NCBI GenBank assembly: GCA_963814955.1 | Contig: CAWFEX010000017.1 | Location: 1-33,392, forward strand | Direction: 5' to 3' | DNA from: DATCJA01 sp963814955 | GTDB lineage: Bacteria; Acidobacteriota; Vicinamibacteria; Vicinamibacterales; UBA2999 | Length of the DNA: 33,392 nt | In this document: positions 8,110 to 15,850 of the stretch, piece by piece | How the letters are laid out: each line of letters starts with the position of its first letter | Position numbering within the stretch: the first letter of the stretch is position 1 | The notes under the pieces: model-generated | The model's input: only the letters and a program-made list of their open reading frames with translations | Databases searched by the model: none | Told to the model about the DNA's origin: nothing | Translations under genes and position numbers: made by a program

Positions 8110-10389
8110 ATGATAGAAGTCGTTCTGGACCGCATGAGACACGTCATAGTCTGGCTTCTGGCCGGAAGCTTGACATTGGTCGTCGCCCCGATCGTTCACG
8201 CCGGTCAGGATGGAACGCTCGACGGACCTGCACCACCAGTCCCTCCGGCCGTCATCTCCCGCGACGTGTCCGGCCGTGCCACCGTTCGCGCGGTCCGAGC
8301 GACGACACCCATACGGATTGACGGCGCCCTCGATGAGCCGCTCTACAGCACCGTACCGTCGATTTCGGACTTCATTCAGCAGGAGCCGCAGGAGGGTGAG
8401 CCGGCGACTGAGAAGACCGAAATGTGGGTGGCATTCGACGAGGACAATGTCTACGTCGCGTTCCGCTGCTGGGAGAGTGAACCGGATCGATTCGTCGCCA
8501 ACGATATGCGCCGCGACGGTCCGAACATGTGGCAGGGGAACGACATCGTGGCGGTGAGCTTCGACACCTTTCAAGATCGCCGCAACTCGTTCAACTTTGT
8601 CATGAATGCTCTGGGCGCACGACAAGACGGACAGGTGACGAACGAGCGGCAGTGGAATGGCGACTGGAACACGGTCTGGGAGGTGAAGTCCGGGCGCTTC
8701 GAGGGGGGGTGGACCATCGAAGCGGCCATTCCGTTCAAGTCGCTCCGTTATCAGCCGGGCCGCGCGCAGATCTGGGGCTTCAACGCGTTTCGCACCAACC
8801 GATGGAAGAACGAGGTCTCGTACGTCACGCGCGTTCCAGCCGCGCGAGGGCAGTCGGCGCTGTATCAGGGATCGGTGGCCGCGACGTTGGTCGGGGTGGA
8901 GGCGCCATCCGGATCCAGGGCCCTCGACGTCAAGCCGTACGCGATCTCCGATCTCAAGACCGATCGCGCATCCGCCGTGTCGAACGATCTCAGCGGGGCC
9001 GTCGGCCTTGACGTGAAGTATGGCGTGACGCAGAACCTCACGGCAGACTTCACCTACAACACGGACTTTGCACAAGTGGAGGCCGATGAGCAGCAGGTGA
9101 ACCTGACACGCTTCAGCGTCTTTTTCCCTGAGAAGCGCGAGTTCTTTCTGGAGAATCAGGGCACATTTGCCTTCGGCGGGGCAGCGGCGGGCGGGTTTTC
9201 GGCAGCGAACAGCGACGTACCGATTCTGTTTTACAGCCGGCGAATCGGGCTCGATGACGGACGTCAAGTCCCGATCATCGGCGGCGCCCGTCTGACCGGA
9301 CGCGTCGGACGCTACACCGTGGGCCTCATCGACATGCAGACAGACAACGATCCGCGAGTGAGGTCCACGAATTTCTCCGTCGTGCGTCTGAAACGCGATC
9401 TGTTCCAGCGCAGCAGCGTCGGGCTGCTGCTGACAGGCCGATCCGTCGGCCAAAGCGGCCTCGGCACCAACGGTGTCTACGGCATCGACGGAACGTTCGG
9501 CTTCTACGACAACTTGAACGTGAATACGTACTGGGCGCGATCGCGAACCGACGGTCGCGCGGGAAAGGACACCAGCTTCCGCGGCCAGCTCGATTACGCG
9601 GGCGACCGCTACGGCGTGCAGCTGGAGCATCTCGTGGTCGGCGACGATTTCAATCCCGAAGTCGGTTTCGTGCGACGGCACGACATGCGCCGCAGCTCCG
9701 CGCTGTTACGGTTCAGCCCACGGCCGACACGGATTGCGTCGGTCCGCAGGTTTTTCTATCAGGGCTCGCTCGACTACATTGCGAACGGCAGCGGCCACCT
9801 CGAGACGCGCGAGTCGAATGGCGAATTCGCGATCGAATTCCAGAACAGCGATCGCCTTACCGTGAACGTCACGGATAGCTACGAGTTTCTGCCGCGCCCG
9901 TTTCCCATCGCGCCGGACATCACGCTGCCGATCGGCGGCTACCATTTCGACAACGTTCACCTACAGATGAACCTTGGACAGCGCCGGAAGGTCAGCGGCA
10001 ACTTTGCGTTGGACCTCGGCACCTTCTACAACGGCCATAAGACAACAATCAGTCTGAGTCGTGGCCGGATGAACGCCGGATCGCGTTTGTCGCTCGAACC
10101 TGCCTATCTACTGAACCTCGTTGATTTGGCGGAAGGGTCGTTCACGAGTCAGCTCGTCGGGTCGCGCGTCACCTACACGGTCACCCCGCTCATGTTTGCC
10201 AGCGCGTTGCTGCAGTACAACTCGAGCAGCCACGCGGTCACCGCGAACGTGCGGCTGCGATGGGAGTACCGTCCCGGCAGCGAGTTCTTCGTCGTCTACA
10301 ACGAGGACAGGGACACGCTCGCGCGCCGCTTTCCCGATCTTGCCGGCCGCGCCCTCATCGTCAAAATCAATCGGCTGTTTCGACCGTAA
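8110..10389 (+). CDS. DUF5916 outer-membrane protein with N-terminal CBM9-like domain
   Basis: A 759-residue protein with signal peptide (VIVWLLAGSLTLVVAPIVHA), a carbohydrate-binding-family-9-like/DOMON beta sandwich (about residues 60-250: IRIDGALDEPLY, WVAFDEDNVYVAFRCWE, WTIEAAIPFKSLRY) and a long C-terminal DUF5916 domain rich in alternating strands, expected to be an outer-membrane beta barrel. FFPEKREFFLENQGTFAFG is a highly typical DUF5916 block. Members are common in Acidobacteriota, Bacteroidota and Gemmatimonadota; no reaction is established. A second ATG at 8134 lies directly before the signal peptide and is an equally good start. It is monocistronic here, preceded by a short CT-repeat tract at 8044-8059. 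A long open frame on the opposite strand is only its shadow. Confidence 0.9.
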   Translation: MIEVVLDRMRHVIVWLLAGSLTLVVAPIVHAGQDGTLDGPAPPVPPAVISRDVSGRATVRAVRATTPIRIDGALDEPLYSTVPSISDFIQQEPQEGEPATEKTEMWVAFDEDNVYVAFRCWESEPDRFVANDMRRDGPNMWQGNDIVAVSFDTFQDRRNSFNFVMNALGARQDGQVTNERQWNGDWNTVWEVKSGRFEGGWTIEAAIPFKSLRYQPGRAQIWGFNAFRTNRWKNEVSYVTRVPAARGQSALYQGSVAATLVGVEAPSGSRALDVKPYAISDLKTDRASAVSNDLSGAVGLDVKYGVTQNLTADFTYNTDFAQVEADEQQVNLTRFSVFFPEKREFFLENQGTFAFGGAAAGGFSAANSDVPILFYSRRIGLDDGRQVPIIGGARLTGRVGRYTVGLIDMQTDNDPRVRSTNFSVVRLKRDLFQRSSVGLLLTGRSVGQSGLGTNGVYGIDGTFGFYDNLNVNTYWARSRTDGRAGKDTSFRGQLDYAGDRYGVQLEHLVVGDDFNPEVGFVRRHDMRRSSALLRFSPRPTRIASVRRFFYQGSLDYIANGSGHLETRESNGEFAIEFQNSDRLTVNVTDSYEFLPRPFPIAPDITLPIGGYHFDNVHLQMNLGQRRKVSGNFALDLGTFYNGHKTTISLSRGRMNAGSRLSLEPAYLLNLVDLAEGSFTSQLVGSRVTYTVTPLMFASALLQYNSSSHAVTANVRLRWEYRPGSEFFVVYNEDRDTLARRFPDLAGRALIVKINRLFRP

Positions 10390-10462
10390 GACTTAATGCG
10401 GCGAGCGCAGCCCGAACAACGTCCAAACGACAGATGGGCGGCGGATATCCGTCGTACCCGGA

Positions 10463-11656
10463 TCAAAGGGAGGGCTCGATCCGCAACAGCGCGCCGTCCT
10501 CTTCATCCGTCAGAAGATAGAGCAACCCATCGGGGCCCTCACGGACTTCCCGGATGCGCTGCCTCAGCTCGACGAGCATCGATTCCCGCCGCAGCTCCTC
10601 GGTCATCGCGTTGAACACGATGCGCTCGAGGTGGCCCGTGCCCGGTATTCTGCCGGCCTGCATCCCGCCGACGAACACGTTTCCTTTCCAGCGAGGGAAG
10701 CGATCGCCCGTGTAAACGGCCATGCCCGAGGTCGCGATGGAAGGAATCCAGACCACGAGCGGCGACTCCATTCCTTCACGCGTGGGATGGTCGGAGATGC
10801 GGGGGCCTGGATAGTCGCGCCCGAAGCTCACGATCGGCCATCCGTAATTGCGGGCCGGCAGGATGACGTTGATTTCGTCGCCGCCGTTGGGTCCGTTTTC
10901 ACTGTTCCATACGGCTCCCGTTTCGGGGTGGACGATGAGGGCCAGCGTGTTGCGATGCCCCAGGCTGAAGATTTCCGGCCGGTAGCCAGCGCGGCCCACG
11001 AACGGATTGTCTGGAGGAACCGAGCCGTCGTCGCGAAGTCGCAGAATCTTGCCGCGCAGACTGGCAGGGTCCTGCGCCACCTTGCCGATATTGCCGCCGG
11101 TCGACATGTAGACCATGCCGTCGCGCCCGAAGACGACGCGGCCGTTGAGGCCCGAGTTGCCGTCAAAGGCGTCCGGTACGAGCAGATCGTGGACCTCGGC
11201 GAGCGCGCCGCGCTCCAAGCGGCCGCGCGCGAGCGTTGGTGTGCCTTTGCCGTTGTCGACAGGCTTGGTGTACGTGAAGTAGACCAGTCGATTCTCGGCA
11301 AATCGCGGGTGGAGGGCGATGTCCATGAGACCGCCGTTGCCGTCGGTCCTTACGCGGGGGACACCGGAAATCGGTGTCGGATCGAGCACTCCGTTGCGGA
11401 TGACGCGCAGCCGGCCAGGCCGTTCGGTGACCAGCATGCTGCCATCCGGGAGGAACACGAGACTCCAAGGGTGCGAGAGGCCCTTGGTGACGACGCTGAC
11501 ACGAATCTTCTGCTTCTCTGCGGTATCGAATTCAAACGGCCCCACGCCCAGCGGAGGCACGGGCAGTCCGATGTCCGGCCCCTGTCGAGCGTGACCGACA
11601 GCAAGCGTGCTGACGACCATGAACGCGATCACGCGGGGCGAGAAGCCGATTGTCAT
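10463..11656 (-). CDS. PQQ-dependent sugar dehydrogenase family protein (GSDH/YliI-like), secreted
   Basis: Signal peptide at residues 1-25, then a six-bladed beta-propeller of the soluble glucose/aldose dehydrogenase family (PF07995). Hallmarks are LSHPWSLVFLPDGSMLVTER, GNGGLMDIALHPRF, SLGHRNTLALIVHP, NGPNGGDEINVILPARNYGWP and REGPDGLLYLLTDE. Family enzymes oxidise aldoses at C1 with bound PQQ. At the blade where sGDH has catalytic His144 (HQSGRL) this protein has GLNGRVVFG, apparently without the histidine, so activity on sugars is uncertain. The start at 11656 has GGAG 7 nt upstream. Nearest gene is the VOC protein on the same strand, 114 bp upstream beyond a strong hairpin. Confidence 0.87.
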   Translation of the reverse strand: MTIGFSPRVIAFMVVSTLAVGHARQGPDIGLPVPPLGVGPFEFDTAEKQKIRVSVVTKGLSHPWSLVFLPDGSMLVTERPGRLRVIRNGVLDPTPISGVPRVRTDGNGGLMDIALHPRFAENRLVYFTYTKPVDNGKGTPTLARGRLERGALAEVHDLLVPDAFDGNSGLNGRVVFGRDGMVYMSTGGNIGKVAQDPASLRGKILRLRDDGSVPPDNPFVGRAGYRPEIFSLGHRNTLALIVHPETGAVWNSENGPNGGDEINVILPARNYGWPIVSFGRDYPGPRISDHPTREGMESPLVVWIPSIATSGMAVYTGDRFPRWKGNVFVGGMQAGRIPGTGHLERIVFNAMTEELRRESMLVELRQRIREVREGPDGLLYLLTDEEDGALLRIEPSL

Positions 11657-11718
11657 GGGATTCTCCTGGCCATGAGTTACGCGCCAGTATAGGTCCGCTT
11701 CGTGCGGCGGCGGCGGAG

Positions 11719-11751
11719 TTGCCCGGTTCCGGCTGGTGCCGGACCGGGCAA
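11719..11751. terminator. Strong GC hairpin between VOC gene and PQQ dehydrogenase gene
   Basis: TTGCCCGGTTCCGGC pairs with GCCGGACCGGGCAA across a 4-nt TGGT loop, with one bulged base. It begins 20 bp beyond the VOC stop codon and 63 bp before the dehydrogenase start on the - strand. There is no T tract on either strand, so it may act as an mRNA 3'-end stabiliser or a weak terminator rather than a classical intrinsic terminator. Confidence 0.5.
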
Positions 11752-11770
11752 TGGCTTGCTGAAGCGATCT

Positions 11771-12571
11771 CTACGAGGAGGGGGGCCGTTGGACCAGCTC
11801 GACGCGGGTGCCCCACGGGTCGGTGATGTAGGTGATCGCCGTGCCGGTTGCCTCGTTCTTCCGGTAGGGCTCATCGAGTTTGATGCCCTCGGCTTCGATC
11901 TTCCTGATGAAGGCCTGCAGGTCCTTCACGTCGAAGCCGATGTGGTCGAGGACGCGCCCCCTGGTGGGAGCCTGCGCGGTCTCGGCGGCCCCGAACCTGA
12001 GCTGGGCGCCCGGGACATCCACGACCGGGGCATTGTTGCGGGTGCCCGCCTTCCCACCAAAGGTCTTCGCATACCACGCCTGGGCCTTGGCGATGTCCGC
12101 TTTCGGCACGAAGAGGTGCACGTGCTCATGCCGGATCGGCATGCTCTGGGTTTTGTCTTCCAGGATTTCGATGCGCACGCCGTCCGGCGTTTCGACGAAG
12201 GCCTGATCCAGCCGGTTGTTGTTGCCAGGCAGCACGGTAACCCCGGCGGCCTTCCATTTGGCCACCTGCTCCTGGACGTTTTTCACGATGAACCCGACGT
12301 GGTTCACCGACGATCCAACCGAGCCGCCTGACCCCGGCGCATTTCCCAGGGCCAGATTGATACGAACGCCGGGGAAAATCACGGCTTCGGCATTTGTGAC
12401 CGGCGTGCCGCCCATGGCGACGAAGATCTTCTTGTTGGCCTGGACGTCGCGCGAAGCGATGTGCCAGTGCCCCATCGTCACGCCCGCGTCGTTGAAGGGA
12501 AATGGCTGCGCGACGGCTGTCCCGGTCGCCAGCGTCGAAGCAAACCACAAACCAGCAATCACAGCTCTCAT
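11771..12571 (-). CDS. Secreted protein with two VOC (glyoxalase/dioxygenase superfamily) domains
   Basis: I start at ATG 12571 because AAGGAG lies 5-10 nt upstream and the product opens directly with a signal peptide (AVIAGLWFASTLATGTAVAQ). An alternative in-frame ATG at 12589 adds only six residues. Two betaalphabetabetabeta modules follow: domain 1 about residues 32-145 (GHWHIASRDV, NHVGFIVKNV, VRIEILED) and domain 2 about 147-262 (HEHVHLFV, LDHIGFDVKDL, TRVELVQR). The His, His and Glu positions in domain 2 fit a VOC metal site. VOC proteins range over glyoxalases, dioxygenases and resistance proteins; the export signal is unusual for glyoxalase I. Substrate unknown. Confidence 0.87.
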   Translation of the reverse strand: MRAVIAGLWFASTLATGTAVAQPFPFNDAGVTMGHWHIASRDVQANKKIFVAMGGTPVTNAEAVIFPGVRINLALGNAPGSGGSVGSSVNHVGFIVKNVQEQVAKWKAAGVTVLPGNNNRLDQAFVETPDGVRIEILEDKTQSMPIRHEHVHLFVPKADIAKAQAWYAKTFGGKAGTRNNAPVVDVPGAQLRFGAAETAQAPTRGRVLDHIGFDVKDLQAFIRKIEAEGIKLDEPYRKNEATGTAITYITDPWGTRVELVQRPPSS

Positions 12572-12586
12572 GGATGGCTCCTTGAA

Positions 12587-12655
12587 CAAGGCTCAAAATC
12601 CAAGGCTCAAGATCCAACTTGTGCAGTGAGCTTTGAGCCTCGTGCCTTGACCCTG
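12587..12655. repeat. Tandem 14-bp repeat with an inverted partial copy upstream of the VOC gene
   Basis: CAAGGCTCAAAATC (12587-12600) is followed at once by CAAGGCTCAAGATC (12601-12614). About 20 bp on, TTTGAGCCTCGTGCCTTGA is a partial inverted copy, so the segment can fold into a stem. It lies in the 5' leader side of the VOC gene and may be a small dispersed palindromic repeat of this genome. Confidence 0.45.
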
Positions 12656-12719
12656 TTGCGTCGGCATTCGACCGTTGGCCCGCGTTGATCCGGGTAAAGG
12701 CTACCACCTTGCGGGAATG

Positions 12720-12887
12720 CGCGAAAGCCAGGTGGGTCGGACTCTCCTTCGCAATATCGATCTGCACCCCGACGGTCAACGGTTCGCGGTGGCTCCGGCC
12801 GTTGATGAGTCGGACGTCAAACAGGACAAGGTCATCTTCATCTTCAACTTCTTCGACGAGCTGCGGCGGATCGCGCCGACGAACTGA
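12720..12887 (+). pseudogene. C-terminal remnant of a Ser/Thr kinase-TolB/WD40-type protein
   Basis: The + frame reads RTLLRNIDLHPDGQRFAVAP and then KVIFIFNFFDELRRIAP before a stop at 12885-12887. This ending (N-x-DLHPDGxRFAV then FIFNFFDELRRxAP) is characteristic of the last beta-propeller blade of acidobacterial serine/threonine protein kinases fused to TolB-like repeats. No kinase domain or other blades precede it, so only the last ~55 residues survive. The rest of the 12590-13090 space shows no gene I can support. Confidence 0.55.
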
Positions 12888-13099
12888 CCTTTCTCCTCCA
12901 TCAAACAAGCGCCGAAGACATAAGTCCGCGTTAGCGCGGTCCATGCGGAGAGCTTACGACGGCATCGCATCTATCCCGTTGATAGGGGACAGGTCACTCG
13001 CGTCGCACCGAGAACCCCATCGGCATGATGCGACGCTCTGGAGTTGCACGGACCGTTATGGCTGCGTAGACTACGCGCCGCGAGGATCCCTTGGCCGCA

Positions 13100-13954
13100 A
13101 TGACATCGTCTGACGCCGCTCTTGAGCTCCCGTCCGTCTGGATCCAGGAACTCACCTGGGAAGAGGTTGCGTCATATCTTCGGACACGCGACACGATCAT
13201 CGTACCGTTTGGCACAACCGAGCAGCACGGGCCCGCCGGTTCGCTCGGTCTGGATGCGTATGTGGCCATCGGCCTGGCAGAGGACGCGGCTAAACGGGCA
13301 GGCGTCCTGGCCGCCCCGCCGGTGTGGTACGGTGATTCCAGTCATCATCTCGGGTTCGCAGGAACGATTTCGTTGAGAACCGAGACGCTGATGCAGATCG
13401 TCTACGACATCGTGCGCTCGTTGGCGCGGCACGGATTCAAGCGTGTGCTCCTGCTGAACGGCCACAAGTGGACGAACCTGCCAGCGCTCGCGAGCGCCGC
13501 CCGCAATATCAGGGAATTCGAGCTGCCAGGCGTCCTGACTGCGGTCGCCGATCCCATGTACCTCGCCCGCGGCATCGCGCGGCAGATCAAGGAAGCCAAC
13601 GAGCACCACGCCGGCGAGCTCGAGATTTCGCAGGTTCTGTACAAGTTTCCGCACACGATCAGATCGGGGCGATTCTCGGACGCCGCCTGCGATTTCACCG
13701 AGGCGTTCGGGCCCTTCGCCACCGACGATCTATTTGGCGGCGGGCGTGATTCGATCGACCAGCCCTGGACGTCATGGGAGCAGCAACGCATAGCCCCGAC
13801 GGGCCAGTTCTCCTCCAACCGCGCGGCATCCGCGGAAAAAGGCAAGCAGTATCACGACTACATGGTGGACCGACTCGTGGAGTACTTGACGTGGTGGCAG
13901 TCGCGACCGACGAGTTCGCCAACTCTTCCGCCGCCATCTTCACCGCTTCGATGA
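13100..13954 (+). CDS. Creatininase-family amidohydrolase
   Basis: About 284 residues of the creatininase/FAPy deformylase fold (PF02633). Metal-site motifs are IVPFGTTEQHGP with the Asp of GLDA, SSHHLGFAGTISL, LLNGHKWTN (family NGHGGN), and EHHAGELEIS. The EQHGP glutamate and histidine, the Asp and the later Glu are all present, so it should bind two metal ions and open a cyclic amide or act on a related C-N bond. ATG 13100 is chosen; TTG 13091 is closer to GAGGA (13082-13086) and may be used instead. The C-terminal ~18 residues (RPTSSPTLPPPSSPLR) are low complexity. It converges on the ABC ATPase gene with an 8-bp gap, tying it physically to the ABC/UbiD locus. Confidence 0.87.
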   Translation: MTSSDAALELPSVWIQELTWEEVASYLRTRDTIIVPFGTTEQHGPAGSLGLDAYVAIGLAEDAAKRAGVLAAPPVWYGDSSHHLGFAGTISLRTETLMQIVYDIVRSLARHGFKRVLLLNGHKWTNLPALASAARNIREFELPGVLTAVADPMYLARGIARQIKEANEHHAGELEISQVLYKFPHTIRSGRFSDAACDFTEAFGPFATDDLFGGGRDSIDQPWTSWEQQRIAPTGQFSSNRAASAEKGKQYHDYMVDRLVEYLTWWQSRPTSSPTLPPPSSPLR

Positions 13955-13962
13955 TGTCGGCC

Positions 13963-14748
13963 TCAGGCCGATTGCCGCGTCAGCACAATGTCCTGCCAGA
14001 TGCGCTCGCTTAGCTCATGGAAACGCGGCTCTTTCCGCACGGCGCGAAGATCACGCGGCCGCTCAAGGTCGACACGGTACTCCGCCTTGATACGGCCCGG
14101 GCGGTCGGTCATCACAAGGACGCGATCCGACAGTCCTATCGCCTCCTCGATGTCGTGGGTCACGAACACGACGCTCTTGCGGTGTGCCGTCCAGATGCGC
14201 AGGAGCTCGTAGCCCATCACGATCTTCGTCTGCGCATCGAGCGCTCCGAACGGCTCGTCCATCAGCATGATCTCGGGGTCATAGGCCAGCAATCGTCCGA
14301 GAGCGACACGCTGACGCATGCCGCCGGAGAGTGCTCGTGGATAGTAATGACCGAACTCGGCGAGCCCGAGCAGGTCGAGCAGGGCACGGACGCGGTCCGC
14401 GTGCTCGTCCCTGGGTACGCTTCCGCACTCGAGTCCCACGGCGACGTTTGCGCGTACGTCGACCCACGGCAGCAGCGCGTCACGCTGAAACATGAAGCCC
14501 ACACTCGTCTGAGCCCCGCTCGGGTTCGGCAGCCGAACCTCGCCTGTCGTGGCCGGCAGAAGGCCCGAGATCAACCTGAGAATCGTGGACTTGCCGCAGC
14601 CGCTCGGCCCCACGATGGCCAGGAATTCGCCACGGTGCAGCGTGAATGCGATGTCACGCAGTACCTCGATCCGCCCATCGTAGGACATCGAGACGCCGGA
14701 CAGGATTGCGCTGGGAACCGCCTCCGCCTTGGTCGGTTCCGTCACCAC
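13963..14748 (-). CDS. ABC transporter ATP-binding protein, SsuB/TauB/NrtD type
   Basis: A 261-residue ATPase with Walker A VGPSGCGKST, Q-loop MFQRDALLPW, signature LSGGMRQR, Walker B IMLMDEPFGALDA and H-loop VTHDIEEA. The Q-loop text and the DRVLVMTDRPGRI block are typical of importers for nitrate, taurine, alkanesulphonates and related organic anions. It lies 38 bp downstream of the substrate-binding gene on the same strand; the permease is on the other strand in the divergent operon. Its membrane partner should be the permease at 17293-18058. Confidence 0.93.
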   Translation of the reverse strand: MVTEPTKAEAVPSAILSGVSMSYDGRIEVLRDIAFTLHRGEFLAIVGPSGCGKSTILRLISGLLPATTGEVRLPNPSGAQTSVGFMFQRDALLPWVDVRANVAVGLECGSVPRDEHADRVRALLDLLGLAEFGHYYPRALSGGMRQRVALGRLLAYDPEIMLMDEPFGALDAQTKIVMGYELLRIWTAHRKSVVFVTHDIEEAIGLSDRVLVMTDRPGRIKAEYRVDLERPRDLRAVRKEPRFHELSERIWQDIVLTRQSA

Positions 14749-14786
14749 GCCCCGCTCGCGGCCTGTTCAGCACTCATCGGCATCCG

Positions 14787-15767
14787 TTACTGCGACAGGG
14801 CCGGCTGAAGGTCCACGTCGGCCTTCTTGACTCGTGTCAGCGTGGCATCGGAGAGCAGGACGACCTCCTGCATGGCCTCGAACCCCTGGGCCGACACGCT
14901 GCCGTCCTTCGACAAACGCGCCTTGGCAGACGCAGCGATTTCGGCGAGCGCCTGGTTGCTGAACGTCGGATATAACAGCTTGGCGCTGCGCGCCACAGCG
15001 GCGGAATCGGTTTGGACCAGGCGAGCCGCCCGCGCGACCGCGCGCACGAATCGTCTCGCCTCCGCGGAATTGGCATCAACCCACTTCTGCCGCCCGATCA
15101 CCACCAACGACGCATACGGCAGCGTCCGCCAATCGGTGACGATCTTGAATTTGCCGGAGCGCAGATACTCGGAGACTTCCGTCGAGACGACGGTGCCGGC
15201 GTCGATCTGCCCGGTGTCAATCGCCGCGCGCATCGCCGCGCCGCCACCCGCCGCGACGATCTGGAAATCGCGCTCGGCCTTCAGGCCAGCCTTGGCGATG
15301 GCCCATCTCACGGTGTTGTCTGTGAAACTGCCAGGTGACGTCACGCCGATGCGTTTGCCCTTCAGCGACTTCACGTCCGCGTAGGGGCTGCCGGCCTTGC
15401 CAAGCAGCGCGTAGGAGTGATGCTCATCGAGGCCGACGATGATCCGGGCATCGAGCCGGCGGTTGACCAGCCGCACCACGTGGTCGGCCGCGCAGATACA
15501 GAGGTCGACACCACCCGCCGCGAATGCCTGAACGGCCGGGCCGCCCCCGCGAAAGTTGATTAATTCAATGGTAATGCCTTCCGCCTTGAACAACCCCTGA
15601 TCGATGGCTAACTTGATCGGCAACATGCCCTCGTTCACGGAGGGCACGGCCAGTTTCAAGACCTTCTGCTGCGCACGCGACGGCGTCACGAAATACAGGC
15701 TCGCGCAGACGGCGATCAGAATGCCCGGAAGACGCGCGAATCTCACACTGCTGTGGGACACGTTCAT
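14787..15767 (-). CDS. ABC transporter substrate-binding protein, NMT1/SsuA/TauA type
   Basis: I start at ATG 15767; the open frame extends further but the added residues are not signal-like. The 326-residue product has signal peptide ILIAVCASLYFVTPSRAQ and then a type-II periplasmic binding fold: KLAVPSVNEGMLPIKLAIDQGLFKAEG, the ligand-loop region FRGGGPAVQAFAAGGVDLCI, SLKGKRIGVTSPGSFTDNTV and a GKFKIVTDWRTLPYASLVV strand. This is the family that delivers aminopyrimidines, sulphonates or aromatic acids to SsuC-type permeases. It is divergent from the UbiD gene, separated by only 83 bp, so both operons are probably controlled together. Confidence 0.92.
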   Translation of the reverse strand: MNVSHSSVRFARLPGILIAVCASLYFVTPSRAQQKVLKLAVPSVNEGMLPIKLAIDQGLFKAEGITIELINFRGGGPAVQAFAAGGVDLCICAADHVVRLVNRRLDARIIVGLDEHHSYALLGKAGSPYADVKSLKGKRIGVTSPGSFTDNTVRWAIAKAGLKAERDFQIVAAGGGAAMRAAIDTGQIDAGTVVSTEVSEYLRSGKFKIVTDWRTLPYASLVVIGRQKWVDANSAEARRFVRAVARAARLVQTDSAAVARSAKLLYPTFSNQALAEIAASAKARLSKDGSVSAQGFEAMQEVVLLSDATLTRVKKADVDLQPALSQ

Positions 15768-15783
15768 AGCTCGTGTCGCACAG

Positions 15784-15829
15784 TGTACCGAAGAACGAGT
15801 CTCTTTTCCGCGCCGACCTCTTCGGCACA
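15784..15829. promoter_or_regulatory. Inverted repeat in the divergent promoter, candidate operator
   Basis: TGTACCGAAGA (15784-15794) and TCTTCGGCACA (15819-15829) are inverted copies matching at 10 of 11 positions, with centres 35 bp apart. They fill the middle of the 83-bp space between the SBP start (15767) and the UbiD start (15851). A regulator binding here could control both operons. No regulator gene lies in the locus. It could instead form a hairpin in the UbiD leader. Confidence 0.45.
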
Positions 15830-15850
15830 CAATCTGGGCACGGAGGTGTC

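Noticed and set aside
8083..9681. A 532-codon open frame on the - strand opposite the DUF5916 gene
   Set aside because: The + strand protein has unmistakable family motifs along the whole span; the antisense translation is arginine/valine-rich without any domain and is a GC-skew shadow.
12994..13090. A - strand tail reading ERRIMPMGFSVRRE before a stop
   Set aside because: Could be the end of a lost gene, but about 14 codons are too few to call.
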